From: Actinoplanes xinjiangensis | Lineage (GTDB): Bacteria; Actinomycetota; Actinomycetes; Mycobacteriales; Micromonosporaceae | DNA length: 64,000 nucleotides | Assembly (NCBI RefSeq): GCF_003148685.1 | Contig: NZ_QGGR01000029.1 | Coordinates: 1 to 64,000, forward strand | Direction of reading: 5' to 3' | Shown: positions 7,177 through 15,237 of the stretch, piece after piece | Layout of the letters: each line of letters opens with the position of its first letter | Numbering within the stretch: the first letter of the stretch is position 1 | Position numbers and translations under genes: made by a program | The notes under the pieces: generated by a model | The model's database searches: none | Seen by the model: only the letters and a program-made list of their open reading frames with translations | What the model was told of the DNA's origin: nothing

Positions 7177-9531
7177 GTGGAAGACCTTGGCGAGATCGTT
7201 GGCGAATTCCTCATGGAGAGCCATGAGAACCTGGACCAGATCGACCGGGACCTCGTCAGCCTCGAACAGGAGCCGGGCTCCCGTGACCTGATCTCCCGCA
7301 TCTTCCGGGCGATCCACACGATCAAGGGGACCAGCGGATTCCTGGCGTTCTCCCGTCTGGAGAAGTTGGCGCACGCGGGAGAGTCACTGCTCTCCCGGCT
7401 GCGCGACGGCGTCCAGCCGGTCACCCCGGAGACCATCACCGTTCTGTTGCTCTGCATCGACGGCGTGCGGTCGATCCTCGCCTCGATCGAGGAGAACGGG
7501 TCCGAGGCCGAGGTCGACATCGAGAGCATGATCGTCCGGATCAAGGCGCAGATGGATGCGCCGACGGATGCCGCAGCGGCGGCTCCGGCCGCCGCCGAGG
7601 CCGCCCCGGCCGCCGGGGCGGAGGCCCCGGCGAGTGTCGAGCAGGAGGCTCCGGCCGCCCGCCCGGCCCCCGAGCCGGTCTCGGACCAGCGCCAGCCGCT
7701 CGGTCAGATGCTCGTCGACGCCGGCGCGGCGCAGCCCTCCGACGTCGCATCGGCCCTCCAGCAGCAGATCGAGGGTGACGAGCGCAAGCTCGGCACGATC
7801 CTGCTCGAAGAGGGCAAGGCGGCGCCGACCGCGGTCAACGAGGCGCTCCAGTCACAGGCCCCGAAGCGCAGCATCGCCGACAGTGCGATCCGGGTCGACG
7901 TCGACCTGCTCGACACCCTGATGAACATGGTCGGTGAGCTGGTCCTGGCCCGGAATCAGCTGGTCCGGGGCGTGATGGAGATCGGCGACTCCGGTCTGGT
8001 CCGTAGCGCCCAGCGGCTCGGCATGATCACCAGTGAGCTGCAAGAGGGCATCATGAAGACCCGGATGCAGCCCATCGAGCACATCTGGTCGAAGCTTCCC
8101 CGCGTCGTCCGGGACCTGAGCAACTCGCTCGGCAAGCAGGTCGCGCTCGTGATGGAGGGCAAGGAGACCGAACTCGACCGGAGCCTCCTGGAGGCGGTCA
8201 AGGACCCGCTGACCCACCTCGTGCGCAACGCGGTCGACCACGGCATCGAGGAGCCGGAGCGGCGGATCGCCAGCGGCAAGGACCCCGAGGGCACGCTCAC
8301 GCTCCGGGCGTACCACGAGGGTGGGCACGTCGCGGTCGAGGTCGCCGACAACGGCGCCGGCCTGAACGTCGAGCGGATCGCGCAGAAGGCCGTGGAGAAC
8401 GGACTGCTCCGCCCGGAGCAGATTCCGAACATGGACAAGCGCGACATCATGGCGATGGTCTTCCAGCCGGGCTTCTCCACGGCCGCGAAGGTCACCAACG
8501 TCTCCGGCCGCGGCGTCGGCATGGACGTGGTCAAGACCAACATCGAGAACATCGGCGGCGCGGTCAGCGTCGACTCGACACCCGGCGAGGGTACGGTCTG
8601 GCGGCTCACCATCCCGCTGACGCTCGCCATCATCCAGGCCCTCACCGTCGACTGCGCGGATCAGCGCTACGTCGTCCCGCAGGTGGCGGTCCTGGAGCTG
8701 GTCTTCATCGACGGCAACACCACCAAGGTGGAGTACGCCTCCGGCGCACCGGTCTACCGGCTGCGCGGCAAGCTGCTCCCGCTGGTCCGCCTGGACCGGG
8801 CCCTCGGCCTGGAGGTCGGCGGTGACCAGGGCGTCTACATCATGGTGCTGCAGGCCGACGGCCGGCGGTTCGGTCTGGTCGTCGACCGGGTGCTGAACAC
8901 CGAAGAGGTCGTCGTCAAGGCCCTCAACACCAGATTCAAGGACATCGGGTTGTACGCCGGAGCCACCATCCTGGGCGACGGCAAGGTGGGCCTGATCCTG
9001 GACGTGTCATCGCTGGCCCGTCGCTCGCACCTCGCCGTCGACTCGGAACGCGAGACCGTCGCGGACAAGCGCGGCCAGCAGGGCGGCGGCACCGAGCGTC
9101 TGCTCGTGACCGCGGTCGGCGAGCGCCGGGTGGCGATCCCGCTGGACACGGTGACGCGCCTGGAGGAGTTCCCCCGCGACCGGATCGAGCACGCCGGCTC
9201 CCGCGAGGTGGTCCAGTACCGAGGTCAGATCCTGCCGCTGGTACGCCTGTCGCACCTGCTCGGGGCGTACGGCGAGGAGCTGGAGGGCGACACCGTGTCG
9301 GTGGTCGTCTACAGCGAGGGCGGCAAGAGTGTGGCACTGGTGGTGGACCGGATCGTGGACATCGCCGAGAACTCGACGACCGCACGCCGCGACGCCGAGG
9401 AGGACGGCCTGGTCGGCACCGCGGTGATCCAGCAACGTGTCACCGAGCTGCTCGACGTGCGCCGGGCCATCCTCGCCGCCGACCCGAACTTCTACAGCGA
9501 TTCGATGGACGACATGCTGGTGGAGGCCTGA
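7177..9531 (+). CDS. cheA: Chemotaxis histidine kinase CheA
   Basis: 784 residues, GTG start preceded by AGGAGG. Domains: P1 Hpt (1-105, phospho-His H47 in AIHTIKGTSGF); an Ala/Pro linker; two similar 23-residue repeats at 175-197 and 205-227 (LGQMLVDAGA / LGTILLEEGK, both ending in Q) instead of a P2 domain; P3 dimerisation (~230-290); P4 kinase with N-box N351 and GRGVGMDVV; a P5 CheW-like domain (~489-625); and a second CheW-like domain (~640-770). Heads an operon with very short gaps or overlaps. The repeats resemble MshEN c-di-GMP motifs. Receptors must be encoded elsewhere. Confidence 0.95.
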   Translation: MEDLGEIVGEFLMESHENLDQIDRDLVSLEQEPGSRDLISRIFRAIHTIKGTSGFLAFSRLEKLAHAGESLLSRLRDGVQPVTPETITVLLLCIDGVRSILASIEENGSEAEVDIESMIVRIKAQMDAPTDAAAAAPAAAEAAPAAGAEAPASVEQEAPAARPAPEPVSDQRQPLGQMLVDAGAAQPSDVASALQQQIEGDERKLGTILLEEGKAAPTAVNEALQSQAPKRSIADSAIRVDVDLLDTLMNMVGELVLARNQLVRGVMEIGDSGLVRSAQRLGMITSELQEGIMKTRMQPIEHIWSKLPRVVRDLSNSLGKQVALVMEGKETELDRSLLEAVKDPLTHLVRNAVDHGIEEPERRIASGKDPEGTLTLRAYHEGGHVAVEVADNGAGLNVERIAQKAVENGLLRPEQIPNMDKRDIMAMVFQPGFSTAAKVTNVSGRGVGMDVVKTNIENIGGAVSVDSTPGEGTVWRLTIPLTLAIIQALTVDCADQRYVVPQVAVLELVFIDGNTTKVEYASGAPVYRLRGKLLPLVRLDRALGLEVGGDQGVYIMVLQADGRRFGLVVDRVLNTEEVVVKALNTRFKDIGLYAGATILGDGKVGLILDVSSLARRSHLAVDSERETVADKRGQQGGGTERLLVTAVGERRVAIPLDTVTRLEEFPRDRIEHAGSREVVQYRGQILPLVRLSHLLGAYGEELEGDTVSVVVYSEGGKSVALVVDRIVDIAENSTTARRDAEEDGLVGTAVIQQRVTELLDVRRAILAADPNFYSDSMDDMLVEA

Positions 9532-9532
9532 C

Positions 9533-9970
9533 ATGGCGAGTCGTCAGTTCGCCACCTTCGAGGTGGACGGCCAGCTCTTCGGCGTCGAGGTGAACACGGT
9601 GCAGGAGGTGCTCTCGTACAACGAGTACACCCCGGTGCCGCTCGCCCCGCCGGCCGTGGGTGGTCTGTTCAACCTGCGCGGTCAGGTCATCGCCGCGGTG
9701 GACCTGCGGGTGCAGCTGGGTCTGGCCCGGCAGGCACTGCAGGGGCCGGTCATGAACGTCATCCTGCGTGGTGACGGGGAGCCGGTGTCACTGCTGGTGG
9801 ACAAGATCGGCGAGGTGGTCGATCTCGACGACGAGACGTTCGAGCCGCCACCGGACACGCTGAGCGGGCCGACGAGGGAACTCGTGGTGGGCACGTTCAA
9901 GCTGGACGGGCGGTTGATGCTGGCTCTCGACGTCAATCAGGCCGTCGACACCTACCGCGCCACCAACTGA
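9533..9970 (+). CDS. cheW: Chemotaxis coupling protein CheW
   Basis: 145 residues, a single CheW SH3-like domain (FATFEVDGQLFGVEVNTVQE, then GLFNLRGQVIAAVDLR and SLLVDKIGEVV). CheW links receptors to CheA at the membrane. ATG at 9533, one base after the cheA stop codon, so translation is coupled. The neighbouring CheA already carries two CheW-like domains. Confidence 0.95.
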   Translation: MASRQFATFEVDGQLFGVEVNTVQEVLSYNEYTPVPLAPPAVGGLFNLRGQVIAAVDLRVQLGLARQALQGPVMNVILRGDGEPVSLLVDKIGEVVDLDDETFEPPPDTLSGPTRELVVGTFKLDGRLMLALDVNQAVDTYRATN

Positions 9971-10842
9971 TGTACAGCCTGGTCAGCGCCCCCGTGCTGG
10001 GCTTCGACCTGACCCGCCTGGAAGGCGGGCCGGCCGCGGCCGAGGTGATGCTGCGCGCCCTGCGCCTGCAGAGCGGGGACCTGCCGGTGCTCGCCGAACG
10101 GCTGCCGGACGAAGACGTCCGCGGGCCGCTCTGGGTCGAGGTGGAGTCCGCCGCGCGGCGGATGCCCACGCTCAAGGGGATGTCCAAGGACGATCCCGCC
10201 GGAAACCTCGCCCTGGTCGAACGTGCGCCGATCGGATCGGTGGACGCGTTGCTGACCTGCCTGCGCTACGACGTGATGTCGTGGACGTGGGAAGGCACCG
10301 GCCGGGACGCACGGCAGAGCGAGGACGCGGCCGCCGCCACGGCCCTGCTCTGCGACGCCGCGGTCGCCAGCTACCTGCGTGAGGTGCTGGACGAGGAGAC
10401 CCGCCGCCGGCTCGGCGCCGGGTGGGTCTCGGCGGTACGGAAGCTGCCGTCCGGTCCACCGATCGACCTGGGCCCGCACCACTACACGGTGTCGGCCCTG
10501 CTCGACCGGCTGCGCACGTTGCGGCCGGAGGACCGGCTACGGGTCTCCACCTCAGCCGATGACGCCCGGCGCAACACCGCCGGCTGGTCGCCCGCCGTGC
10601 ACTCGGCGTCGTGGGCGGCGTACCTCTCCGATCGGGTCCGTACCGCCGCCGCCGCACAGATGTTGCTGGTGCAGGCGGTGGATACGGCCGGGATCCCGCT
10701 GGCAGATCGTGCCGGAGGGGTCTGGAACATGCTCAGCGGTGCCGTTCAGGCGCTGGTGGTGCGCGATTTGCTGGACACCGCCACGGCTCACCGGCTGCTC
10801 GCCCCGGTGGTCGCGGCGCTCGGCCCGGCCTGGCTCGGTTGA
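9970..10842 (+). CDS. Unrecognised 290-residue protein in the chemotaxis operon
   Basis: I do not recognise a family. The start codon overlaps the cheW stop by one base and cheB follows after 13 bp, so it is an integral operon member. It is soluble-looking and largely helical, with no signal peptide and no transmembrane segment. Charged and aliphatic stretches include EDAAAATALLCDAAVASYLR (~115-134) and a long C-terminal alanine-rich helical part (~215-285). There is no receiver, Hpt, methyltransferase or CheC/CheX motif. Codon use matches its neighbours. Position suggests a chemotaxis-related role. Confidence 0.85.
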   Translation: MYSLVSAPVLGFDLTRLEGGPAAAEVMLRALRLQSGDLPVLAERLPDEDVRGPLWVEVESAARRMPTLKGMSKDDPAGNLALVERAPIGSVDALLTCLRYDVMSWTWEGTGRDARQSEDAAAATALLCDAAVASYLREVLDEETRRRLGAGWVSAVRKLPSGPPIDLGPHHYTVSALLDRLRTLRPEDRLRVSTSADDARRNTAGWSPAVHSASWAAYLSDRVRTAAAAQMLLVQAVDTAGIPLADRAGGVWNMLSGAVQALVVRDLLDTATAHRLLAPVVAALGPAWLG

Positions 10843-10855
10843 AGGGAGTGGTCGA

Positions 10856-12016
10856 ATGATCTCGGTTCTCGTCGTCGACGATTCCGTGGTGGTACGTCGG
10901 CTGATCGTCGATGCTCTCGGCGAAGCGCCGGGCATCCAGGTCGTCGGCACCGCCGCGAACGGTCTGCTCGCACAGGCGAAGATCGATCAGCTCAAACCCG
11001 ACGTGATCACCATGGACATCGAGATGCCGCAGATGGACGGCATCGAGGCGGTCCGTGAGCTGCGCAAGCGGCACAACACCCCGGTGATCATGTTCAGCAC
11101 CCTGTCGGCGGCGGGCGCGACCGCCACGCTGGAGGCGCTGTCCGCGGGTGCCACCGACTACGTCACCAAGCCGAGCAACGTCGGCTCCGTGCAGGAGTCG
11201 ATGATGGCGGTGCGCGAGCAGCTCGTACCGAAGATCCAGGCTCTCGGCGGCCGTCGCCGCCCACCGGCCGGACCGCCGAGCCGTGGGCCCGCACCGGCCG
11301 GGTTGCGTCCCGCCGGTCCGGCGCCGCTGCGGCCCGGCTCCCCGCCCGGAGCCCCGGGACGTCCGGGCGCGGGCCCGCCCGCTCCGGCGAGGCCCGCGGT
11401 CAAGCGCAGTCCCGGCGGGAAGATCGACATCCTGGCGATCGGCTCGTCCACGGGTGGACCGGACGCGCTCACCAAGGTGCTGCTCGGACTGCCCGCCGAC
11501 CTGCCCGTCCCGATCGTGATCACGCAGCACATGCCGCCGGTGTTCACCAAGATGTTCGCCGAGCGACTGGACCGGAGCACGCCGCTGAAGGTGGTCGAGG
11601 CCGGCGAGGGCATGGAACTCACCCCCGGCACGGTCTACATCGCCCCGGGTGACCGGCACCTGGTCTTCCAGCGCCGCGGGACGGCGACGATGACCCAGCT
11701 CAACAGCGGGCCGCAGGAGAACTCCTGCCGGCCGGCGGTCGATGTGATGTTCCGGTCGGTGGCCGCGCTGTACGGCGGGTCATGCTTCGCCACGATTCTC
11801 ACCGGAATGGGACAAGACGGACGAGGTGGTGCGAAAGTGCTGCGAGACACGGGCGCCGAGGTGCTGGCACAGGACGAGGCGACCTCGGTGGTCTGGGGCA
11901 TGCCCGGCGCCGTGGTCGCCGCCGGACTGGCCGACGAGGTGCTGCCGCTGGACCGGATCGCGGGAGCGCTGCTCAACCGTGTCCGGGTCGGTCGTTCGCC
12001 GGCGGTGGCCCGATGA
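10856..12016 (+). CDS. cheB: Chemoreceptor glutamate methylesterase CheB
   Basis: 386 residues. Receiver domain (1-125; D8/D9, phosphoacceptor D54 in TMDIEMPQMDG, K in VTKPS), a roughly 50-residue Pro/Gly/Arg linker, then the methylesterase domain with the triad motifs GSSTGG (Ser), QHMPPVF (His) and GMGQDG (Asp). It demethylates and deamidates receptor glutamates when phosphorylated by CheA. ATG at 10856 has an AAGGGAG site upstream; the frame stays open further upstream only through orf290 in another frame. Overlaps cheR by 4 bp. Confidence 0.95.
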   Translation: MISVLVVDDSVVVRRLIVDALGEAPGIQVVGTAANGLLAQAKIDQLKPDVITMDIEMPQMDGIEAVRELRKRHNTPVIMFSTLSAAGATATLEALSAGATDYVTKPSNVGSVQESMMAVREQLVPKIQALGGRRRPPAGPPSRGPAPAGLRPAGPAPLRPGSPPGAPGRPGAGPPAPARPAVKRSPGGKIDILAIGSSTGGPDALTKVLLGLPADLPVPIVITQHMPPVFTKMFAERLDRSTPLKVVEAGEGMELTPGTVYIAPGDRHLVFQRRGTATMTQLNSGPQENSCRPAVDVMFRSVAALYGGSCFATILTGMGQDGRGGAKVLRDTGAEVLAQDEATSVVWGMPGAVVAAGLADEVLPLDRIAGALLNRVRVGRSPAVAR

Positions 12017-12858
12017 CGCTGTCCCAAGCGGAGTTCGCTTTCGTCTCCAACCTGGTCCGCAAGGAGGCGTCGATCGTCCTCGCGCCGGGCAAGGAATACC
12101 TGGTCGAGGCCCGGCTCATCCCGGTCGCCCGGGCGGTCGGATCGGCCAATGTCAACGAGTTCATCGGTGACCTCCAGAAACGCCCCAACCCGACGCACCA
12201 GCGGAAGATCATCGACGCCCTCACCACCAACGAGACCTCGTTCTTCCGGGACCGTGAACCGTTCGCCGCGCTCACCGACGTCGTCCTTCCCGAGCTGATC
12301 AAATCCCGGGCCACCGTGCGCAAGCTGCGTTTCTGGTCCGCGGCCAGCTCCAGCGGGCAGGAGGCGTACAGCCTCGCGATCACCTTGCAGGAGGCGCTGC
12401 CGGCCGGATGGACGTACGAGATCCTCGGCACCGACATCTCCACCACGATGGTGGAGCGGGCACAGAAGGCCGAGTACAGCCAGGTCGAGGTGAACCGGGG
12501 CCTGGCCGCCACCCAGCTCGTGCAGTACTTCGAGCGGGCCGGCGCGCACTGGCGGATCATTCCGGCGCTGCGCAAGAACGTGTCCTTCAAGCACATGAGC
12601 CTGACCGCACCGTTCCCGCCGATGCAGCCCTTCGACGTGATCTTCCTGCGGAACGTCCTCATCTACTTCGACGTCGCCACCAAGCGCCAGGTCCTGCAGA
12701 ACGCCTCCAAGATCCTGCGCCCGGACGGACTGCTCTTCCTCGGTGCTGCCGAGACCACGATCGGGATCGACGACAACTACGAACGGGTGGCCGCCGGGCG
12801 CACCTCTGCCTACCGGTCTCGTACAGCGGCGCCCGCCGGTGCCGCGAGAAGGGGATGA
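12013..12858 (+). CDS. cheR: Chemoreceptor methyltransferase CheR
   Basis: 281 residues. An N-terminal helical domain, then the SAM-dependent methyltransferase domain with TTNETSFFRD, LRFWSAASSSGQEAYSLAI (SAM loop), ILGTDISTTMVERA and DVIFLRNVLIYF. It methylates glutamates on chemoreceptors. ATGA overlap with the cheB stop fixes the start at 12013 rather than the longer open frame at 11782. The paired CheB/CheR implies methylated receptors, none of which is in the window. Confidence 0.95.
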   Translation: MTLSQAEFAFVSNLVRKEASIVLAPGKEYLVEARLIPVARAVGSANVNEFIGDLQKRPNPTHQRKIIDALTTNETSFFRDREPFAALTDVVLPELIKSRATVRKLRFWSAASSSGQEAYSLAITLQEALPAGWTYEILGTDISTTMVERAQKAEYSQVEVNRGLAATQLVQYFERAGAHWRIIPALRKNVSFKHMSLTAPFPPMQPFDVIFLRNVLIYFDVATKRQVLQNASKILRPDGLLFLGAAETTIGIDDNYERVAAGRTSAYRSRTAAPAGAARRG

Positions 12859-13250
12859 CGCCGATGCGTGCCATGGTGATCGACGACTCGCGCGCGATGC
12901 GCATGATCCTCAAGCGCATCGTCACGAAGCTCAACTTCGAGGCGGTGGAGGCCGGGGACGGCAAGGAGGCGATGGACCTCCTGGCCGACATGACCGAGGT
13001 GCCGGAGCTGGCCCTCATCGACTGGAACATGCCCAACATGAACGGGCTCGAATTCGTCACCAAGGTCCGGGCCGATCCGCGACTGCGGGAGATGACGCTC
13101 GTGATGGTCACCACCGAGAGCGAACAGAGCCAGATCGTCCGGGCACTCGCCGCGGGCGCCCACGAATACGTGATCAAGCCCTTCACCGAAGGCGCCATGA
13201 TCGAGAAGCTGGCCCTGCTGGGCCTCGTCCCGACCGGAGCGAACTCATGA
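12855..13250 (+). CDS. CheY-like response regulator (first copy)
   Basis: 131 residues, receiver domain only: D10-D11, phosphoacceptor D56 in LALIDWNMPNMNG, TTE for the switch threonine and VIKPFTEG for the conserved lysine. ATG at 12855 gives the usual 4-bp overlap with cheR; an ATG at 12864, 9 nt after a GAGAAGGGG sequence, is an equally good start. Either of the two CheY-like proteins of this operon could bind FliM; sequence alone does not say which. Confidence 0.92.
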   Translation: MTPMRAMVIDDSRAMRMILKRIVTKLNFEAVEAGDGKEAMDLLADMTEVPELALIDWNMPNMNGLEFVTKVRADPRLREMTLVMVTTESEQSQIVRALAAGAHEYVIKPFTEGAMIEKLALLGLVPTGANS

Positions 13251-13732
13251 GTGTCGAAGTCGAGGTCGACGAGAGTGACCTCGCCGAGATGGTGGAACAG
13301 GTATGGGAGTCGTACCTGGACCCCGAGGGTGTCAGTCCGCTGATCCCCACGTACGACGAAAACCAGCCGTCCGAGGTGCACTCCTCGGTTTCGATCACCG
13401 GGTCCTGGTCCGGGCATGTCGTGTACGCGTCCTCCCGAGTCGCCGCCCAGCGCGCCGCGGCCGCCTTCCTCGCCATGGAGCTTGAGGAAGTCAGCGAGGA
13501 GGACATGTCCGACACGCTCGGCGAACTGGCCAATATCGTCGGTGGCAACGTCAAGGCGATGTTGCCGCCGGGGGCGCAGTTGTCGCTCCCGCAGGTGGTA
13601 CTCGCGCCGGAGGCTTCGGCGCGATTCCCGAACACCGAGCGCATCAGCGGCGTGTACGGGATGTGGGAAGGCGAACCGGTGTCCATATCGATGTGGCAGA
13701 GCAGCACCGACAACAAGGAGGAGGGTGCATGA
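13247..13732 (+). CDS. cheX: CheX-family CheY-P phosphatase
   Basis: 161 residues, start overlapping the upstream cheY stop by 4 bp. The segment SDTLGELANIVGGNVKAMLP (~90-109) carries the ExxN (E-L-A-N) phosphatase signature of CheC/CheX/FliY proteins, and the PQVVLAPEA strand fits CheX. CheX removes phosphate from CheY; CheZ is absent here as in most Gram-positives. It lies between two cheY-like genes, overlapping both. Confidence 0.8.
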   Translation: MSVEVEVDESDLAEMVEQVWESYLDPEGVSPLIPTYDENQPSEVHSSVSITGSWSGHVVYASSRVAAQRAAAAFLAMELEEVSEEDMSDTLGELANIVGGNVKAMLPPGAQLSLPQVVLAPEASARFPNTERISGVYGMWEGEPVSISMWQSSTDNKEEGA

Positions 13733-14091
13733 AGATCCTCATCGCCGATGACAGCCGGGTGATGCGGCAGATCGTCGTCCGGACCCTGCGACAGGCCGGG
13801 TTCGGAGATCACGACCTGGTCGAGGCCGCGGACGGCAAGGAGGCGTTCGACATGGTCACCGCGGAGAAGCCGGACCTGGTGATCTCGGACTGGAACATGC
13901 CGCAGATGACCGGCATCGAGGTGCTGCGGGAGCTCCGTGCCGCCGGCAACAATGTCAAGTTCGGCTTCGTGACCTCGGAGAGCACTCCGGAGATGAAGTC
14001 AGCCGCCGAAGGCGCCGGCGCGGCGTTCTTCATCGTCAAACCCTTCACCGCTGAGCGATTCGACGAAGTGTTCGCTCCTATTTTGGGATGA
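13729..14091 (+). CDS. cheY: CheY-like response regulator (second copy)
   Basis: 120 residues, the canonical CheY length. D7-D8, phosphoacceptor D54 in VISDWNMPQMTG, TSE switch region and VKPFT lysine. ATG at 13729 overlaps the cheX stop by 4 bp. Likely the motor-binding CheY given its compactness and MKILIADDS start, but the division of labour with the copy at 12855 is inference. Confidence 0.93.
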   Translation: MKILIADDSRVMRQIVVRTLRQAGFGDHDLVEAADGKEAFDMVTAEKPDLVISDWNMPQMTGIEVLRELRAAGNNVKFGFVTSESTPEMKSAAEGAGAAFFIVKPFTAERFDEVFAPILG

Positions 14092-14098
14092 TTAAGAC

Positions 14099-14587
14099 AT
14101 GTCAGACGTCTCGGTTCTTCCCGGCTCTCTAGCCGTACGCAACCTTTTCGAGGACCTTCTCGGTCGGGAGGTGACGGTCAGCCCCGGCGACCCGATCGGC
14201 GCGCCCGAGGTGCCGCTCACCACCACGGCGATCTTCACCGACAACGGCCAGAAGATCTTCGCGGTGATGGGCATGACGCTCAGCCTCGCCGCCAACGCGG
14301 GCGCCGCGCTCGGCCTCCTGCCGGCCGGCGCCGCCGAGGACAGCATCGACGAGAAACAGCTCTTCCCGAACCTGGCGGAGAACGTCTTCGAGCTGTGCAA
14401 CATCTTCACCAGCCTCCTCAACAAGGAGGGGTCGCCACACGTGAAGCTCCACCAGGTGATCTACCCGAACCAGGAGCTGCCGGCCGACGCGCGCGCCGTG
14501 CTGTTGGCCCTGGGCCGGCGCCTCGACCTGTCCGTCGAGGTCAACCGGTACGGCAAGGGCAAGCTCAGCCTGTCCCTCGCGCCCTGA
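14099..14587 (+). CDS. CheX-like protein, last gene of che operon
   Basis: 162 residues, 7 bp after cheY. I see no strong family match, but NLAENVFELCNIFTSLLNKE (~95-114) contains an E-L-C-N spacing like the ExxN phosphatase motif of CheX, and the alternating strand/helix pattern resembles the cheX product at 13247. The following glycine of true CheX is missing, so it may be inactive or have another partner. No transmembrane segment. Followed by a strong terminator. Confidence 0.8.
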   Translation: MSDVSVLPGSLAVRNLFEDLLGREVTVSPGDPIGAPEVPLTTTAIFTDNGQKIFAVMGMTLSLAANAGAALGLLPAGAAEDSIDEKQLFPNLAENVFELCNIFTSLLNKEGSPHVKLHQVIYPNQELPADARAVLLALGRRLDLSVEVNRYGKGKLSLSLAP

Positions 14588-14631
14588 CCCAGCGGATCCG
14601 CCGAAGGCGTACAAAATTGAAGATCTCTCCC

Positions 14632-14661
14632 TTGCGGGCCCGCCATCCGGCGGGCCCGCAA
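14632..14661 (+). terminator. Rho-independent terminator of the che operon
   Basis: Perfect 13-bp GC-rich stem (TTGCGGGCCCGCC and its complement) with a 4-nt loop, followed by ATTTGTGT. It separates the chemotaxis operon from the flgD promoter immediately downstream. Confidence 0.85.
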
Positions 14662-14669
14662 ATTTGTGT

Positions 14670-14695
14670 CTAAGCAAATCCGGGGGCGGGCCGAA
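14670..14695 (+). promoter_or_regulatory. FliA-type promoter of flgD
   Basis: CTAA at 14670-14673, 16 nt, GCCGAA at 14690-14695, ending 36 nt before the flgD start. One mismatch to CTCA-n16-GCCGAA. It starts just after the che terminator. Confidence 0.65.
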
Positions 14696-14731
14696 GCTTA
14701 GGTTGAGCCTGCTACGGGACAGGAGAAGTCG

Positions 14732-15160
14732 ATGACCTCACCGATGTCCGGACCCACCGGAGCCGACCCCGCCAAGGCCGTGGCAGCGGCCAAGGCCGCC
14801 GAAGCGAAGAGTAAATCGCTCGGCGACAAGGACACCTTCATGAAGCTCCTGGTCGCGCAGTTGAAGTACCAGGACCCCACCAAACCCGCCGACTCGACCG
14901 CGTTCCTGGCGCAGACCGCCCAGTTCACGCAGGTCGAGAAGCTGGAAGACATGATCGGCATGCTGCAGTCGCAGCGCATGATCGGCGCCAGCTCCCTGGT
15001 CGGCAAAACGGTCACGTACATGGACGACACCGGTGCGATGCAGACCGGCGTGATCACTGCGGCAAAGCTCAACGGAGACAGCGAACCGACGCTCAAGGTC
15101 GGGAACACGGATGTGCAGCTGTCCAAGGTCACGGAAGTCACCGACACCAAGACCGCCTGA
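14732..15160 (+). CDS. flgD: Flagellar hook assembly scaffold FlgD
   Basis: 142 residues, short but complete for the N-terminal FlgD core. The signature KDTFMKLLVAQLKYQDPTKP (33-52) and FLAQTAQFTQVEKLEDM are present. FlgD caps the growing hook and guides polymerisation of FlgE, encoded next. The tudor/Ig-like C-terminal domain of Salmonella FlgD is reduced to a short beta segment (GKTVTYMDDTGAMQTGVI). FliA-type promoter directly upstream. Confidence 0.93.
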   Translation: MTSPMSGPTGADPAKAVAAAKAAEAKSKSLGDKDTFMKLLVAQLKYQDPTKPADSTAFLAQTAQFTQVEKLEDMIGMLQSQRMIGASSLVGKTVTYMDDTGAMQTGVITAAKLNGDSEPTLKVGNTDVQLSKVTEVTDTKTA

Positions 15161-15237
15161 ACTCCCCATCCGACCGCCCCACCCACCGCCCGAAAAGCGG
15201 AAGAGGGGCATCGTCTCCGCGTTAGGAACTTCTCTAC

